Shown: one piece after another, positions 23,937 to 32,200 of the stretch
How positions within the stretch are numbered: position 1 is the stretch's first letter
Layout: the number at the start of each line of letters is the position of its first letter
Source of the DNA: Alcaligenaceae bacterium CGII-47
GTDB taxonomy: Bacteria; Pseudomonadota; Gammaproteobacteria; Burkholderiales; Burkholderiaceae_B
Assembly (NCBI GenBank): GCA_019166125.1
Contig: JAHTBO010000001.1
Location: 1-39,064 of the forward strand
Direction of reading: 5' to 3'
Length of the DNA stretch: 39,064 nt
The notes under the pieces: model-generated
The model's database searches: none
Seen by the model: only the letters and a program-made list of their open reading frames with translations
What the model was told of the DNA's origin: nothing
Made by a program: the position numbers and the translations under genes

Positions 23937-24555
23937 TTCCAAGTGTGCAGGCCTGTCGAGCCAGTGCCGTGATGGTTGACCATTGCTTGGCCGCCACGAC
24001 TGTATTGGGTGTTAACCATGAACCACCGACGCATCTGACATTAGGGAGCGCCAGGTACTGCGCCGCATTGTCTGCGTGGATGCCGCCTGTCGGACAAAAC
24101 ACAATATCAGGCAAAGGCCCATAGAGCGACTTGAGTAGGGCAACGCCACCTACCGCCTCGGCAGGGAATAGTTTTTGAGCAATAAAGCCCTGATCGGCAG
24201 CCGCCATGGCCTCAGAAGCTGTTGCCGCGCCAGGCAGAAAGGGGATGCCGGATTGGCGTGCCGCCTGGGCGAGTTCGGGCGTCAGGCCGGGGCTCACGCC
24301 AAAGCGTGCGCCCGCCTCAATCGCAGCGTCCAGTTGTCGGGCATTACGCAGTGTACCGGCGCCCACAAGAGCGCCCGGGACGGCCTGGCTGATCAGCGAG
24401 ATCGCGGATAGCGCGGCATCCGAGCGTAGGGTGATTTCCAGGCTGCATATGCCGCCCGCGACGAGGGCTTGTGCCAACTCTATTGCGGAGTCGATGTCGT
24501 GTACCACAATGACTGGCATGACCGGGCTGTGTGCGAGGAGTTCAAGTGCATTCAT
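23908..24555 (-). CDS. eda: KDPG / KHG aldolase
   Basis: This class I aldolase splits 2-keto-3-deoxy-6-phosphogluconate to pyruvate and glyceraldehyde-3-phosphate. The Schiff-base lysine is Lys128 in AQKLFPAEA. Glu40 and Arg44 in LEITLRS and the phosphate loop around PTGGIHADN and GGSWL are in place. The 215-residue length is normal. The start at 24555 gives MNALELLAHSPVMPV; an ATG at 24591 would add 12 residues. It is transcribed against the rest of the cassette and its 3' end overlaps the reductase by 29 bases. It completes the kinase-aldolase half of the Entner-Doudoroff pathway. Confidence 0.92.
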   Translation of the reverse strand: MNALELLAHSPVMPVIVVHDIDSAIELAQALVAGGICSLEITLRSDAALSAISLISQAVPGALVGAGTLRNARQLDAAIEAGARFGVSPGLTPELAQAARQSGIPFLPGAATASEAMAAADQGFIAQKLFPAEAVGGVALLKSLYGPLPDIVFCPTGGIHADNAAQYLALPNVRCVGGSWLTPNTVVAAKQWSTITALARQACTLGISALARSDK

Positions 24556-24618
24556 GGATGGCGGGGTCCCTATCAAGCAGGTGTGTCGCATTGTAGTCCG
24601 TGTGGCACGCGCCTCAGC

Positions 24619-24624
24619 TAAAAT
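24619..24624 (+). promoter_or_regulatory. -10 box directly before ispD
   Basis: TAAAAT (five of six consensus bases) ends eight bases before the ispD ATG with no Shine-Dalgarno sequence in between (CAGCCGCT), suggesting a leaderless or nearly leaderless transcript. Confidence 0.45.
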
Positions 24625-24632
24625 CAGCCGCT

Positions 24633-25385
24633 ATGGAGAGAACTTTGATTGCAATTGTGCCTGCAGCAGGTGTGGGCGCACGCGCCGCCACTGAAGGCGA
24701 TATGCCCAAGCAATACCGGCAGATTGCGGGTGAGGCGGTGCTGCGTCGTACGGTGCGGGCCTTGTTGGCTGAGCCGCGCGTCACGCAGGTGCGTGTGGCG
24801 GTGTCGGCGCAGGATACTTGGGTGGATGAGGCGCTGGCGGGTCTGCCGCGAACTGTCTGGCGTGCCTGTGGCGGACCGACGCGTGCGGCAACCGTGCGTG
24901 CTGCCCTGCGTGATGCCGCCTTGGCGCCCGGTGCCTGGGTGATGGTGCATGATGCCGCGCGCCCAGGTCTGCCACACGATGCCCTAGCTCGCTTGATTGA
25001 TGCGTGTTACAGGCATGGGCAAGGCGGACTGCTGGCCACACCTGTGACCGATACAGTTAAGCGCGCAGCGCAGGGCGTGCCCACGCAACGCGGTGCGCCT
25101 GGCTCGTGTGCTGATAGGCCGCCCGCCACCGTGGCGCAGACTCTGGATAGAGAGCTGCTGTGGTTGGCGCAAACGCCACAGATGTTTCGTGCGGATGAGT
25201 TACTCGACGCTTTGGATGCCAGCGCAGATGACCCGCGGGTGACGGATGAGGCATCAGCGATGGAGCTGTTTGGGCCTGCAGGGATCGCCGCGCTGCTGGT
25301 GCCAGGCGCGCGTAGCAATACCAAGCTCACCTGGCCCGAGGATTTTGAGTGGCTAGAAATGTGGTTCTCAAGGAGCGATCGATGA
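24633..25385 (+). CDS. ispD: 2-C-methyl-D-erythritol 4-phosphate cytidylyltransferase
   Basis: The enzyme makes CDP-methylerythritol from MEP and CTP in the non-mevalonate isoprenoid pathway. It has the nucleotide loop VPAAGVGAR, the [17 protein letters not shown] segment, [23 protein letters not shown] and the C-terminal LAQTPQMFR followed by TDEASAMEL. The length of 250 exceeds E. coli IspD by about 14, mostly from extra residues around [17 protein letters not shown], before the segment that normally reads like VATVDR. The start at 24633 is preferred to a GTG at 24600. It overlaps ispF by 4 bases and forms a two-gene operon with it. Confidence 0.94.
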   Translation: MERTLIAIVPAAGVGARAATEGDMPKQYRQIAGEAVLRRTVRALLAEPRVTQVRVAVSAQDTWVDEALAGLPRTVWRACGGPTRAATVRAALRDAALAPGAWVMVHDAARPGLPHDALARLIDACYRHGQGGLLATPVTDTVKRAAQGVPTQRGAPGSCADRPPATVAQTLDRELLWLAQTPQMFRADELLDALDASADDPRVTDEASAMELFGPAGIAALLVPGARSNTKLTWPEDFEWLEMWFSRSDR

Positions 25386-25873
25386 GGCGTGATGTGCCGT
25401 TTAGAGTGGGCCAGGGCTTTGATGTTCATGCGCTGGCAGAGGGACGCGTGCTGATTATTGGTGGGGTGCAGATTCCGCACACCCATGGCTTGCTCGGGCA
25501 TTCGGATGCGGATGTGTTGCTGCATGCGCTTACAGATGCCGTGTTGGGTGCAGTTGGGATGGGGGACATTGGACGCCATTTCTCTGATCGTGATCCACGC
25601 TGGGCTGGCGCGGACAGCCGGGTGTTTTTGCGCGCCGCAGCGCAGATGGCACGTGAGGCTGGCTGGGGTGTGGTGAATGTGGATGCAACCGTGCATGCTC
25701 AGGCACCACGTATCGGTCCCTATGCTGCAGCGATGGCGGTCAATATTGCCGAGGATTTAGGGGTGGCTGTCGATGCCATCAATATCAAAGCCAAGACCAA
25801 TGAAGGCCTCGGCTATCTGGGGCGTCTGGAAGGGATGGCAGCCAGCACGGTGGCCTTGCTTGCTCGGCTTTGA
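25382..25873 (+). CDS. ispF: 2-C-methyl-D-erythritol 2,4-cyclodiphosphate synthase
   Basis: The enzyme cyclises CDP-ME 2-phosphate to MEcPP, two steps after IspD. It shows the zinc site in GFDVHAL and the second His in [17 protein letters not shown], plus DIGRHF and the C-terminal [16 protein letters not shown]. The length of 163 is typical of this trimeric enzyme. AAGGAG precedes an ATG that overlaps the ispD stop, so it is coupled to ispD. An upstream in-frame ATG at 25349 lies inside ispD and is not needed. The gene faces the peroxiredoxin, with a 42-base spacer holding competing hairpins. Confidence 0.95.
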   Translation: MRRDVPFRVGQGFDVHALAEGRVLIIGGVQIPHTHGLLGHSDADVLLHALTDAVLGAVGMGDIGRHFSDRDPRWAGADSRVFLRAAAQMAREAGWGVVNVDATVHAQAPRIGPYAAAMAVNIAEDLGVAVDAINIKAKTNEGLGYLGRLEGMAASTVALLARL

Positions 25874-25876
25874 GTG

Positions 25877-25909
25877 CACACATCCAAATCTGAATGTGTG
25901 GATTCAGAT
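25877..25909. terminator. Competing hairpins between ispF and the peroxiredoxin gene
   Basis: ATCTGAAT (25888-25895) pairs with ATTCAGAT (25902-25909). CACACAT (25877-25883) can pair instead with ATGTGTG (25894-25900). The two stems share bases and cannot form together. The place, between two converging stop codons, fits a two-way terminator, but no T-run follows on either strand. Confidence 0.4.
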
Positions 25910-25915
25910 GGAACG

Positions 25916-26464
25916 CTAAAGCGTTGCACCGCCTATTTCCCGGTTGCAGGCGCATAAGCCCTCGGTGAGCAGTGCATCGAGGATGCGCAGGGTCTCGTTG
26001 GGGTTGCGGCCGACATCAAAGTTATTCACTGAAACGTGCTGAATGATGTTATCGGGATCGACGATGAAGGTGGCGCGCAAGGCAACCCCTTCGGATTTGT
26101 CGCGTATGCCCAGCTGATCAATGAGTGAGCCAACCGTGTCACCGAACTGGTAGTGATTGAGCTTGTTGAGGTCTGCGTGCTCGCGTCGCCAGGCGAGCTT
26201 AACGTATTCGTTATCTGATGAACCACCCATCAAAACGGTGTCGCGCTCTTCGAATTCATCGGCTAGGGCATTGAACCCGGAGATCTCCGTCGGGCAGATG
26301 ATGGTGAAGTCCTTGGGGTAAAAGTAGATGACCTTCCATTTGCCTGGAAATGAGCTTTCAGTAATGTCTTCGAACGCGGATACACCGTTTTCTTCGTGGT
26401 GATTAAAGCCGGGTTTGACGCCGGTCACCCGGAATGCTTCCAGCTTGTCGCCTATGGTTTTCAT
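25916..26464 (-). CDS. AhpC-type peroxiredoxin
   Basis: This is a 182-residue thiol peroxidase that reduces hydrogen peroxide and organic hydroperoxides in the cytoplasm. The peroxidatic cysteine is Cys57 in DFTIICPTEI, with the supporting Arg in ALRATFIVDP. Two further cysteines (Cys171 and Cys173, LCACNREIGG) near the C terminus can act as resolving residues. The segment AWRREHADLNKL and the overall length resemble the peroxiredoxin common in Bordetella relatives rather than E. coli AhpC. AGGAG lies before the ATG. A TAGAAT box on the minus strand (26513-26518) overlaps the envZ stop and could be its own -10. No ahpF is present, so the reductant is probably thioredoxin or glutaredoxin based. 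Confidence 0.9.
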   Translation of the reverse strand: MKTIGDKLEAFRVTGVKPGFNHHEENGVSAFEDITESSFPGKWKVIYFYPKDFTIICPTEISGFNALADEFEERDTVLMGGSSDNEYVKLAWRREHADLNKLNHYQFGDTVGSLIDQLGIRDKSEGVALRATFIVDPDNIIQHVSVNNFDVGRNPNETLRILDALLTEGLCACNREIGGATL

Positions 26465-26515
26465 TGGGGCTCCTGAGAGTCTGGTGGGGCTCTGAAATCG
26501 GCCTGTACCCTCATT

Positions 26516-27907
26516 CTACGCTATTGTCTTGTCGGTGGGCCTGGGCCTGATCTTGGGAATTTCGATACGTGCGATCAGTCCGTCGGGTGGGTGAGAGATC
26601 AGCTGAAACTTGGCACCGACTTGTCCGAGTAGACGTTCGACGATGGACAGGCCCAGACCTGCTCCACTCACGCCGGTGCGAGCAACCTCGCCTCGAGTAA
26701 AGGGGCGCAACAGGCGTTGCAGATCCGCTTGTGCGATGCCGATGCCCTGATCCTGTATGTCGATGCGCAAAATATTGCCCAGCTGGTGCGCGCGTAACTC
26801 GATACGTACCCGATCGTCGTGTGGGCTGCGTCCATAGCGTCGGGCATTTTCGATTAAATTGCTGACGACGCGTTTAAGGTCGTTGGCACTGATGCGAGCG
26901 TACAGATTCGCTTCGATATCGGCAGCGAGCACCCCATCCAGCGACTCGGTGTGGGTACGCTCGCGCTCAAACAAATCCCGCAGCACGCGGGAGACATCGA
27001 TACCGGTCTCGGGGACAGCGCCTGCGGGCCGTGCGTATTCCATGAGCTGACCAATACTATGATCTATCTGGGCCAGATCTTCATCAATCGCCTGGCGCGC
27101 CTCATCAGTGACGTGACTCATCTCGATCTCCAGGCGCATGCGTGCCAAGGGCGTACGCAAGTCGTGAGAGATGCCTGCGAGCATGATTTCACGGTCTGCT
27201 TCGTTTTGGCGCAGGTCACGCGCCATACGGTTGAAGGCGATATTCATGTCGCGTATCTCGACAGGCCCCTTCTCTGGGAGGGGGGAGGGCGTTTCGCCCC
27301 GCGCGAGTTGTTGGGCAACCTTGGCGAGTTGGGCCAAGGGCTGGTTAACGAAACGCACGCTTATTGCTGCGCCGATCAGGGCCAGCAATAAGGCGGTGAC
27401 GGCCCAGCCCAGCCATTCAGGTCCTGCAGTCAGACGTAATTGCTCGCGATCAAATACCAGCCAATACTGATCCTCATTGATATGAAAACTTACCCAGACG
27501 CCCGGCATATTATTGACGGACCACATGGTCACCGTTTGGCTGCCTAGATGGCTGCGGATCTCGGCGGTGACGTGGTTCCAATAGTTGGTCTGGGGGAGTG
27601 GCTCGAGGACATCTGTCGGCTCGCGCGGCTGCACACGCAGGCTCTCTTTGGTCGCAAGATCCAGGAGCAGGGCGGGTCGCACGCTAGGTGGCGCATAGAT
27701 TAGGGCAGAGCGAGTGATGCTGACGGCAGTCATGACGCGCTGCGCCATTTGGGTCGCGCGTGGCCCTTCTTCCATGCTGAAAAACACCTGAAGCCAGGCG
27801 CCCAGGCTGACGAGCATCAGAGTGGCGAGCAGCAAAAAGGATCGGCTGAATAGTCCCAACTGAAAGCGGGACCGATTCGAGCCGGATTTCGATTTGAAAA
27901 ACAGCAT
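26516..27907 (-). CDS. envZ: EnvZ-like sensor histidine kinase
   Basis: This 463-residue inner-membrane kinase is partner of the OmpR-type regulator upstream. It has a membrane helix at about residues 21-43, a periplasmic sensor of about 120 residues, a second helix at about 167-187, HAMP to about 239, and the phosphorylated His248 in AGISHDLRTPLARM. The N-box NLIENARRYG, the G1 box DQGIGI and the G2 box GAGLGLSIVERL are intact. The periplasmic domain resembles the EnvZ/RisS group rather than a known small-molecule sensor. It follows ompR by 53 bases, and no strong ribosome site is seen before its ATG. In Bordetella the equivalent pair is called RisA/RisS and is linked to osmotic and intracellular stress. 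Confidence 0.9.
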   Translation of the reverse strand: MLFFKSKSGSNRSRFQLGLFSRSFLLLATLMLVSLGAWLQVFFSMEEGPRATQMAQRVMTAVSITRSALIYAPPSVRPALLLDLATKESLRVQPREPTDVLEPLPQTNYWNHVTAEIRSHLGSQTVTMWSVNNMPGVWVSFHINEDQYWLVFDREQLRLTAGPEWLGWAVTALLLALIGAAISVRFVNQPLAQLAKVAQQLARGETPSPLPEKGPVEIRDMNIAFNRMARDLRQNEADREIMLAGISHDLRTPLARMRLEIEMSHVTDEARQAIDEDLAQIDHSIGQLMEYARPAGAVPETGIDVSRVLRDLFERERTHTESLDGVLAADIEANLYARISANDLKRVVSNLIENARRYGRSPHDDRVRIELRAHQLGNILRIDIQDQGIGIAQADLQRLLRPFTRGEVARTGVSGAGLGLSIVERLLGQVGAKFQLISHPPDGLIARIEIPKIRPRPTDKTIA

Positions 27908-27960
27908 GTTAGACGCGCGCAGGCATCAGGCCCGCACTAGTGGGCGCACCTAAAGATGCT

Positions 27961-28695
27961 CTATTGGCCTCCGTCAGGGACGAAGACGTAGCCCAGTCCC
28001 CAGACGGTCTGAATAAATACCGGTTTGGAGGGGTTGGGTTCGATGAGTTTACGCAGGCGTGATATCTGCACGTCCAGACTGCGGTCAAATGCCTCATATT
28101 CGCGTCCGCGCGCCAGTTCCATAAGCTTATCGCGTGAAAGCGGCACCTTTGGATGGCGTGCAAACACTTTGAGGACCGAGAACTCACCCGTGGTAATGGG
28201 GACAACCTCTTGGTTTTTGGTCAGGGTGCGTGTCGATAGATTCAGGATGTAGGGGCCGAACTCGATCGACTCGTTTTCCTGGCTGGGCGCGCCTGGGTGC
28301 TCTTCTGTGCCGCGCCGTCTTAGGATGGCATTGACCCGTGCCAGCAATTCGCGGGGATTGAAAGGTTTGGTCAGATAGTCGTCTGCGCCCATCTCGAGGC
28401 CGACAATACGGTCGATTTCTTCGGCCTTGGCAGTCAGCATGATGATCGGAGTGTTATCGTGATTACCGCGTAGGCGGCGGCAGATGGACAGACCATCCTC
28501 GCCCGGCAGCATCAGGTCGAGCACCAACAAGTCGAAGTGTTCACGTTGCCAAAGCTTGGCCATTTCCTTGGCGTCTTCGGCAACGTAGACATTAAACCCT
28601 TGTTCGGTCAGGTAGCGACGCAATAGGTCGCGTAGCCTCGGATCGTCATCAACGATCAGAATTTTGCGTATAAGCATTTGATTTTGCGTGTTCAT
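27961..28695 (-). CDS. ompR: OmpR-type response regulator
   Basis: This is a 244-residue regulator. The receiver domain has Asp16-Asp17, the phosphorylated Asp60 (LLVLDLMLPGEDG), Thr88 (MLTAK) and Lys110 (LTKPFNPREL). The C-terminal winged helix contains FSVLKVFARHP, the recognition segment EAFDRSLDVQISRLRKLIE and the wing TVWGLGYVF. The FNPRELLARVNAILRR linker is OmpR-like. It is transcribed before the EnvZ-type kinase. Bordetella RisA is the likely counterpart, and there the regulator can act partly apart from its kinase. The sequence upstream of the ATG has no Shine-Dalgarno. Confidence 0.93.
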   Translation of the reverse strand: MNTQNQMLIRKILIVDDDPRLRDLLRRYLTEQGFNVYVAEDAKEMAKLWQREHFDLLVLDLMLPGEDGLSICRRLRGNHDNTPIIMLTAKAEEIDRIVGLEMGADDYLTKPFNPRELLARVNAILRRRGTEEHPGAPSQENESIEFGPYILNLSTRTLTKNQEVVPITTGEFSVLKVFARHPKVPLSRDKLMELARGREYEAFDRSLDVQISRLRKLIEPNPSKPVFIQTVWGLGYVFVPDGGQ

Positions 28696-28809
28696 GCGGA
28701 AAATGTAACAGGCGCCGGAAATCCAGTACAGCGCTTATAACAACATATTACACAATAAGCATTTAGTAGGCTTTTCCGCGTAGCGTGATTCGGATAAAAG
28801 CACTTCATT

Positions 28810-28815
28810 TAAAAT
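28810..28815 (+). promoter_or_regulatory. -10 box directly before tsaB-rimI
   Basis: TAAAAT ends eight bases before the ATG, the same geometry as at ispD, with no good Shine-Dalgarno (AGCTGGAT). A leaderless transcript is likely. Confidence 0.45.
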
Positions 28816-28823
28816 AGCTGGAT

Positions 28824-30062
28824 ATGAACGAATTACAGATACTGGCCTTTGAGACATCCCACAATGTGTGTGGTGTTGCGCTGCTCTCGCGCGTGGGGAA
28901 TCGGGTGCGCTTGCGCACGGCGCACCACGAGGAACGAGGCCAGCACGCCGAGCGCCTCTTGCCAATGGCTGAGGCGTTGCTAGAGGACGCTGGCCTGGAT
29001 CGCGCGGCGCTCACGGCTGTGGCCTTTGGGCAGGGGCCAGGTGGGTTTACAGGTTTGCGTGTGGCCTGTGGTGTGGCGCAAGGCATGGCGCTGGCGCTAA
29101 GTATCCCCGTGGTACCTATTGGCTCTTTGATGGCTGTAGCCGCCCAGCATGCAGGCGATGCACCTGATGGGTGGCATGTCGTGCTGCAAGACGCTCGTAT
29201 GCGCGAGGTTTATGCTGCCGTATATCGCTATGCGGCGCAAGGGGGATGGCAGACCGTGCAGGCACCAAGGCTTTTGGCCTTGGCGGATATTCCACACTGG
29301 CTGGCTCAGGGCGTTGCCTTGTGGGAGTGTGGGGCTGCCTTGCAGGTGCATGGGGATGCCTTGCTGGTTTTTGAGGGGCTGGCCGCACAACTGACGGATC
29401 GCGCTTATGTGCTCAGTCCTGGGCAGGATATCAACCAAGCTCGAGCGCAGGTCGCCATGATAGCCAGGCTGGCGCTGTCGGCTTGGGACGCCGGCTGTAC
29501 GGTCAGTCCCGAGTTGGCAGCACCGATTTATGTGCGCGATAAAGTAGCTTATACGACAGAAGAGCGTGCGCAGGGGATGGGTGGCAATCCTCAGGCCCCG
29601 GTTTTGGCCGATAGTTTGCACATCATGAATAAATCAGACCTGGACGAGGTGGCAGCCATCGAGTCTTTGGTGCAGGCCTTTCCCTGGCAACGTAATCATT
29701 TTGCGGACGGGCTGATTGCGGGTTATCAAGGCTGGGTCGTGCGTCAACAAGACAGAATAGTGGGCTTTGCCATGGTCATGGATACCCCTGATATGGCCCA
29801 CCTACTCGTCATTGGGGTGCGCCCGGATGCGCAGCGCCAAGGGGTGGGTGCGCGTTTGCTTGCACAGTGCCAGGTGCACGCACAAGCCCAGGGCTTGAAT
29901 GCCTTGACCCTAGAGGTGCGCCCGAGTAATACACAGGCCATTAGTTTTTATCGTCAGCACGGCTTTGATCATGTTGGAACGCGCAAAGCATATTATCCTC
30001 TTGGGCGGGATACGCGTGAGGACGCTTGGATCATGACTAAAACCTGGGTAGGATCGGTATGA
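28824..30062 (+). CDS. tsaB-rimI: TsaB-RimI fusion: tRNA t6A factor plus ribosomal-protein acetyltransferase
   Basis: This 412-residue protein joins two usually separate enzymes. Residues 1 to about 235 are TsaB, the ASKHA-fold partner of TsaD in making t6A37 of tRNA: ILAFETSHNVCGVAL, HHEERGQHAERLLPM, GQGPGGFTGLRVACGVAQG. After a linker of about 25 residues (AYTTEERAQGMGGNPQAP), residues from about 262 form a GNAT acetyltransferase of the RimI type, which acetylates the N-terminal Ala of ribosomal protein S18. Evidence is LLVIGVRPDAQRQGVGARLL for acetyl-CoA binding and LEVRPSNTQAISFYRQHGF. No stop or frameshift lies between the parts, so this is a true single frame. Such fusions are known in some proteobacteria. 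It overlaps the DNA glycosylase gene by 4 bases. Confidence 0.92.
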   Translation: MNELQILAFETSHNVCGVALLSRVGNRVRLRTAHHEERGQHAERLLPMAEALLEDAGLDRAALTAVAFGQGPGGFTGLRVACGVAQGMALALSIPVVPIGSLMAVAAQHAGDAPDGWHVVLQDARMREVYAAVYRYAAQGGWQTVQAPRLLALADIPHWLAQGVALWECGAALQVHGDALLVFEGLAAQLTDRAYVLSPGQDINQARAQVAMIARLALSAWDAGCTVSPELAAPIYVRDKVAYTTEERAQGMGGNPQAPVLADSLHIMNKSDLDEVAAIESLVQAFPWQRNHFADGLIAGYQGWVVRQQDRIVGFAMVMDTPDMAHLLVIGVRPDAQRQGVGARLLAQCQVHAQAQGLNALTLEVRPSNTQAISFYRQHGFDHVGTRKAYYPLGRDTREDAWIMTKTWVGSV

Positions 30063-30814
30063 GCTTGTGCGTGACGCCTTTGCAGGAAGCCTGGCTGACC
30101 GAAATTGGTGTCGATGCGCAGTGGTTGGCACGATTTCGCGCAGCCCCTGCCCGCGTGGCGCCACAGCCAGCATCCCCTGATGTATTGGTAACGGACGCTG
30201 TTCCAGACCGTCTCACTGAGCCTGATCACCCGGACTTGGCGACACTTCACGCACGCATCCTCGTTTGCGAGGCTTGTCCCCTACATACGGGGCGCACTCA
30301 TGCTGTCCCAGGTGCAGGCGAGACCCAGGCGCCTGATCTTCTGATTGTGGGTGAAATGCCCGGGGTGGACGATGATATGTCAGGCCTGCCGTTTCAAGGC
30401 ACGGCGGGGGACTTGCTGCGGGCGATGCTCGCAAGCGCAGGCCTGGCGCAGAAAACAGTCTTCATGAGTACCGTCATCAAGTGTCGCCCCTCGGGGGGGA
30501 GGGCCGCGCATCCAACTGAGGTTGCGTCCTGCCTGCCGTATTTGCGCCAACAAATTGAGCTATTGCATCCCCAGCATATTCTCGCCCTGGGTCATTTGGC
30601 TGCCCAAGCAGTGTTGGGAACAGATAAATCGTTGTCAGCCTTGCGTGGTCAGATGCATCACTACCAGACGCTCGAGGGGCAGTCGATTCCGGTATGGGTC
30701 ACGCATCACCCCGCATCCTTATTGCTACGCCCAGGGCATAAGGCTGAGGCCTGGCGCGACCTGCTGCAACTTGCCACGTACGGTGCAGCCCTTGCCGGGC
30801 CGCTATCAAGCTAA
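30059..30814 (+). CDS. Uracil-DNA glycosylase, family 4-like (iron-sulfur)
   Basis: This is a 251-residue base-excision repair enzyme removing uracil from DNA. The four cysteines of the 4Fe-4S cluster are Cys70 and Cys73 (VCEACPL), Cys142 (VIKCRPS) and Cys158 (ASCLPYLR). Motif A reads GEMPGVDDDMSGLPFQG, close to the GEAPG..ED..G.PF.G of family 4, and the second motif is THHPASLL. The N-terminal 60 residues are a poorly conserved, Pro/Ala-rich extension. AGGA before an ATG overlapping the tsaB-rimI stop indicates coupling; the pairing is common in Alcaligenaceae as far as I recall. The end overlaps the convergent transporter gene by 4 bases. Confidence 0.9.
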   Translation: MSLCVTPLQEAWLTEIGVDAQWLARFRAAPARVAPQPASPDVLVTDAVPDRLTEPDHPDLATLHARILVCEACPLHTGRTHAVPGAGETQAPDLLIVGEMPGVDDDMSGLPFQGTAGDLLRAMLASAGLAQKTVFMSTVIKCRPSGGRAAHPTEVASCLPYLRQQIELLHPQHILALGHLAAQAVLGTDKSLSALRGQMHHYQTLEGQSIPVWVTHHPASLLLRPGHKAEAWRDLLQLATYGAALAGPLSS

Positions 30815-32130
30815 GATTCGGATGATTGACGCAACGCGGTGCCGTGTCCGTGTTGGCCGATCAGGTGGATGAGGCCTGGATTGGCGCGTTGGTTCAAGGC
30901 ATTCCAACGCATGAATACCAGCATCAGGCAGGATACGAGCAGACCAAATATAGCGATGATCGTGTTGATGGATAGTCCCATCCAGAGCATCAGGCTATAG
31001 AAGGCCAACATAAACAGGATATTCATTTGTTCGTTGAAGTTCTGCACGGCGATGGAGTGGCCCGCCGAGAGCAGGACGTGGCCGCGGTGTTGTAGCAGGG
31101 CATTCATCGGTACGACAAAGAACCCTGACAGCGCGCCAATGATTAGCAAAAGAATATAGACCGCCCAAGTATTGTGTACCGTGGGCATGAGCAGGACCAC
31201 CAGGCCCATGGCAACGCCTACGGGTAGCACCGATAGGGCGCGGCGTAGGGGTACGCGGCCTGCGAGTATCGAGCCCACCACCGTGCCGACTGCGGCGACA
31301 CCCATAAGAATCGAGGCTTGGTCCAGCCGGTAGCCCAGGTGTTGCGCCCCCCATTCGATCACAATGAACTGCAAGGTCGCACCCGCACCCCAGAACAGCG
31401 TCGTGACGGCCAGCGAGATTTGGCCAAGCTTGTCGCGCCAGAGGATGACGACATAGGTGCCAAAATTACGGATCAAGCGCGTCGGACAGGTTTGTTGTTT
31501 GGGGTAGGTCGCGTGGGTGTCCGGAATGAGTAGATTGCATAGCGCGGCGGCCACATAGACGCAGCCGATCACTAGAATCGCTGATTGTGCAGAGTTCGCC
31601 GAGATTGCACGTACCCATTCGTGTGACATGATCTGGGCCGAGACCGTGGGGTTGATCAGCACGCCACCGAGCACGGTGCCAACAATCACCGAGAGCACCG
31701 TCAGGCCTTCAATCCAGCTATTGCCCTTGACAAGCAAATCGGGCGGCAGCATTTCCGTGACAATGCCGTATTTGGCGGGTGAGTAGGCGGCCGCGCCAAT
31801 ACCCACCAGCGTATAGGCGACAAAGATCATGATCAGTTGGTTGTCTTGGGCAATGCCCAAGTGGTTGTAGCCAAACATCAGCAGACAGCCGCAGATCTTG
31901 ATGGCGTTGGTGGTAAACATCACCCGGCCCTTGGGAAATGAATCCGCAAAGGCACCCACAAAGGCAGCCAGCAAGACGTAGGCCAGGGCAAACCACCACT
32001 TCATCATGGGGGCCATCCAGTCCGGTCCGCTTAGATCGGCGATCAGCGAGATGGCGGCAATCAGCAGGGCGTTGTCTGCGACAGACGATAGCGCCTGAGC
32101 AGCCATGACCAGAAAGAAGCCTTTTTTCAA
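30811..32130 (-). CDS. lplT: LplT-like lysophospholipid transporter (MFS)
   Basis: This is a 439-residue membrane protein with about twelve helices. The start MKKGFFLVMAAQALSSVADNALLIAAI and the loop GAFADSFPKGRVMFTTNAIKI match LplT, which flips lysophosphatidylethanolamine inward for re-acylation. In E. coli lplT is next to aas, the acyltransferase-synthetase; no aas is seen here, so the acyltransferase would be elsewhere. The start codon is TTG at 32130, supported by AGGA (32137-32140) six bases upstream on the minus strand. No ATG gives the family N terminus. The gene is divergent from smc. Confidence 0.88.
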   Translation of the reverse strand: MKKGFFLVMAAQALSSVADNALLIAAISLIADLSGPDWMAPMMKWWFALAYVLLAAFVGAFADSFPKGRVMFTTNAIKICGCLLMFGYNHLGIAQDNQLIMIFVAYTLVGIGAAAYSPAKYGIVTEMLPPDLLVKGNSWIEGLTVLSVIVGTVLGGVLINPTVSAQIMSHEWVRAISANSAQSAILVIGCVYVAAALCNLLIPDTHATYPKQQTCPTRLIRNFGTYVVILWRDKLGQISLAVTTLFWGAGATLQFIVIEWGAQHLGYRLDQASILMGVAAVGTVVGSILAGRVPLRRALSVLPVGVAMGLVVLLMPTVHNTWAVYILLLIIGALSGFFVVPMNALLQHRGHVLLSAGHSIAVQNFNEQMNILFMLAFYSLMLWMGLSINTIIAIFGLLVSCLMLVFMRWNALNQRANPGLIHLIGQHGHGTALRQSSES

Positions 32131-32194
32131 TGATGATCCTGCCGACGAGGGATTGCGAGGGGGTCTGGGTGTTCAATAAAAAAAACTGTGATGC

Positions 32195-32200
32195 AGTATA
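32195..32200 (-). promoter_or_regulatory. Candidate -10 box of lplT
   Basis: TATACT on the minus strand (five of six consensus bases) would start transcription near 32188, giving a leader of about 58 bases that includes the AGGA ribosome site. No clear -35 is seen. Confidence 0.35.

Noticed and set aside
25007-25696. Open frame of 229 codons antisense to ispD and ispF
   Set aside because: Composition is low-complexity His/Arg/Ala/Ser with no family motifs, and both sense genes are certain.
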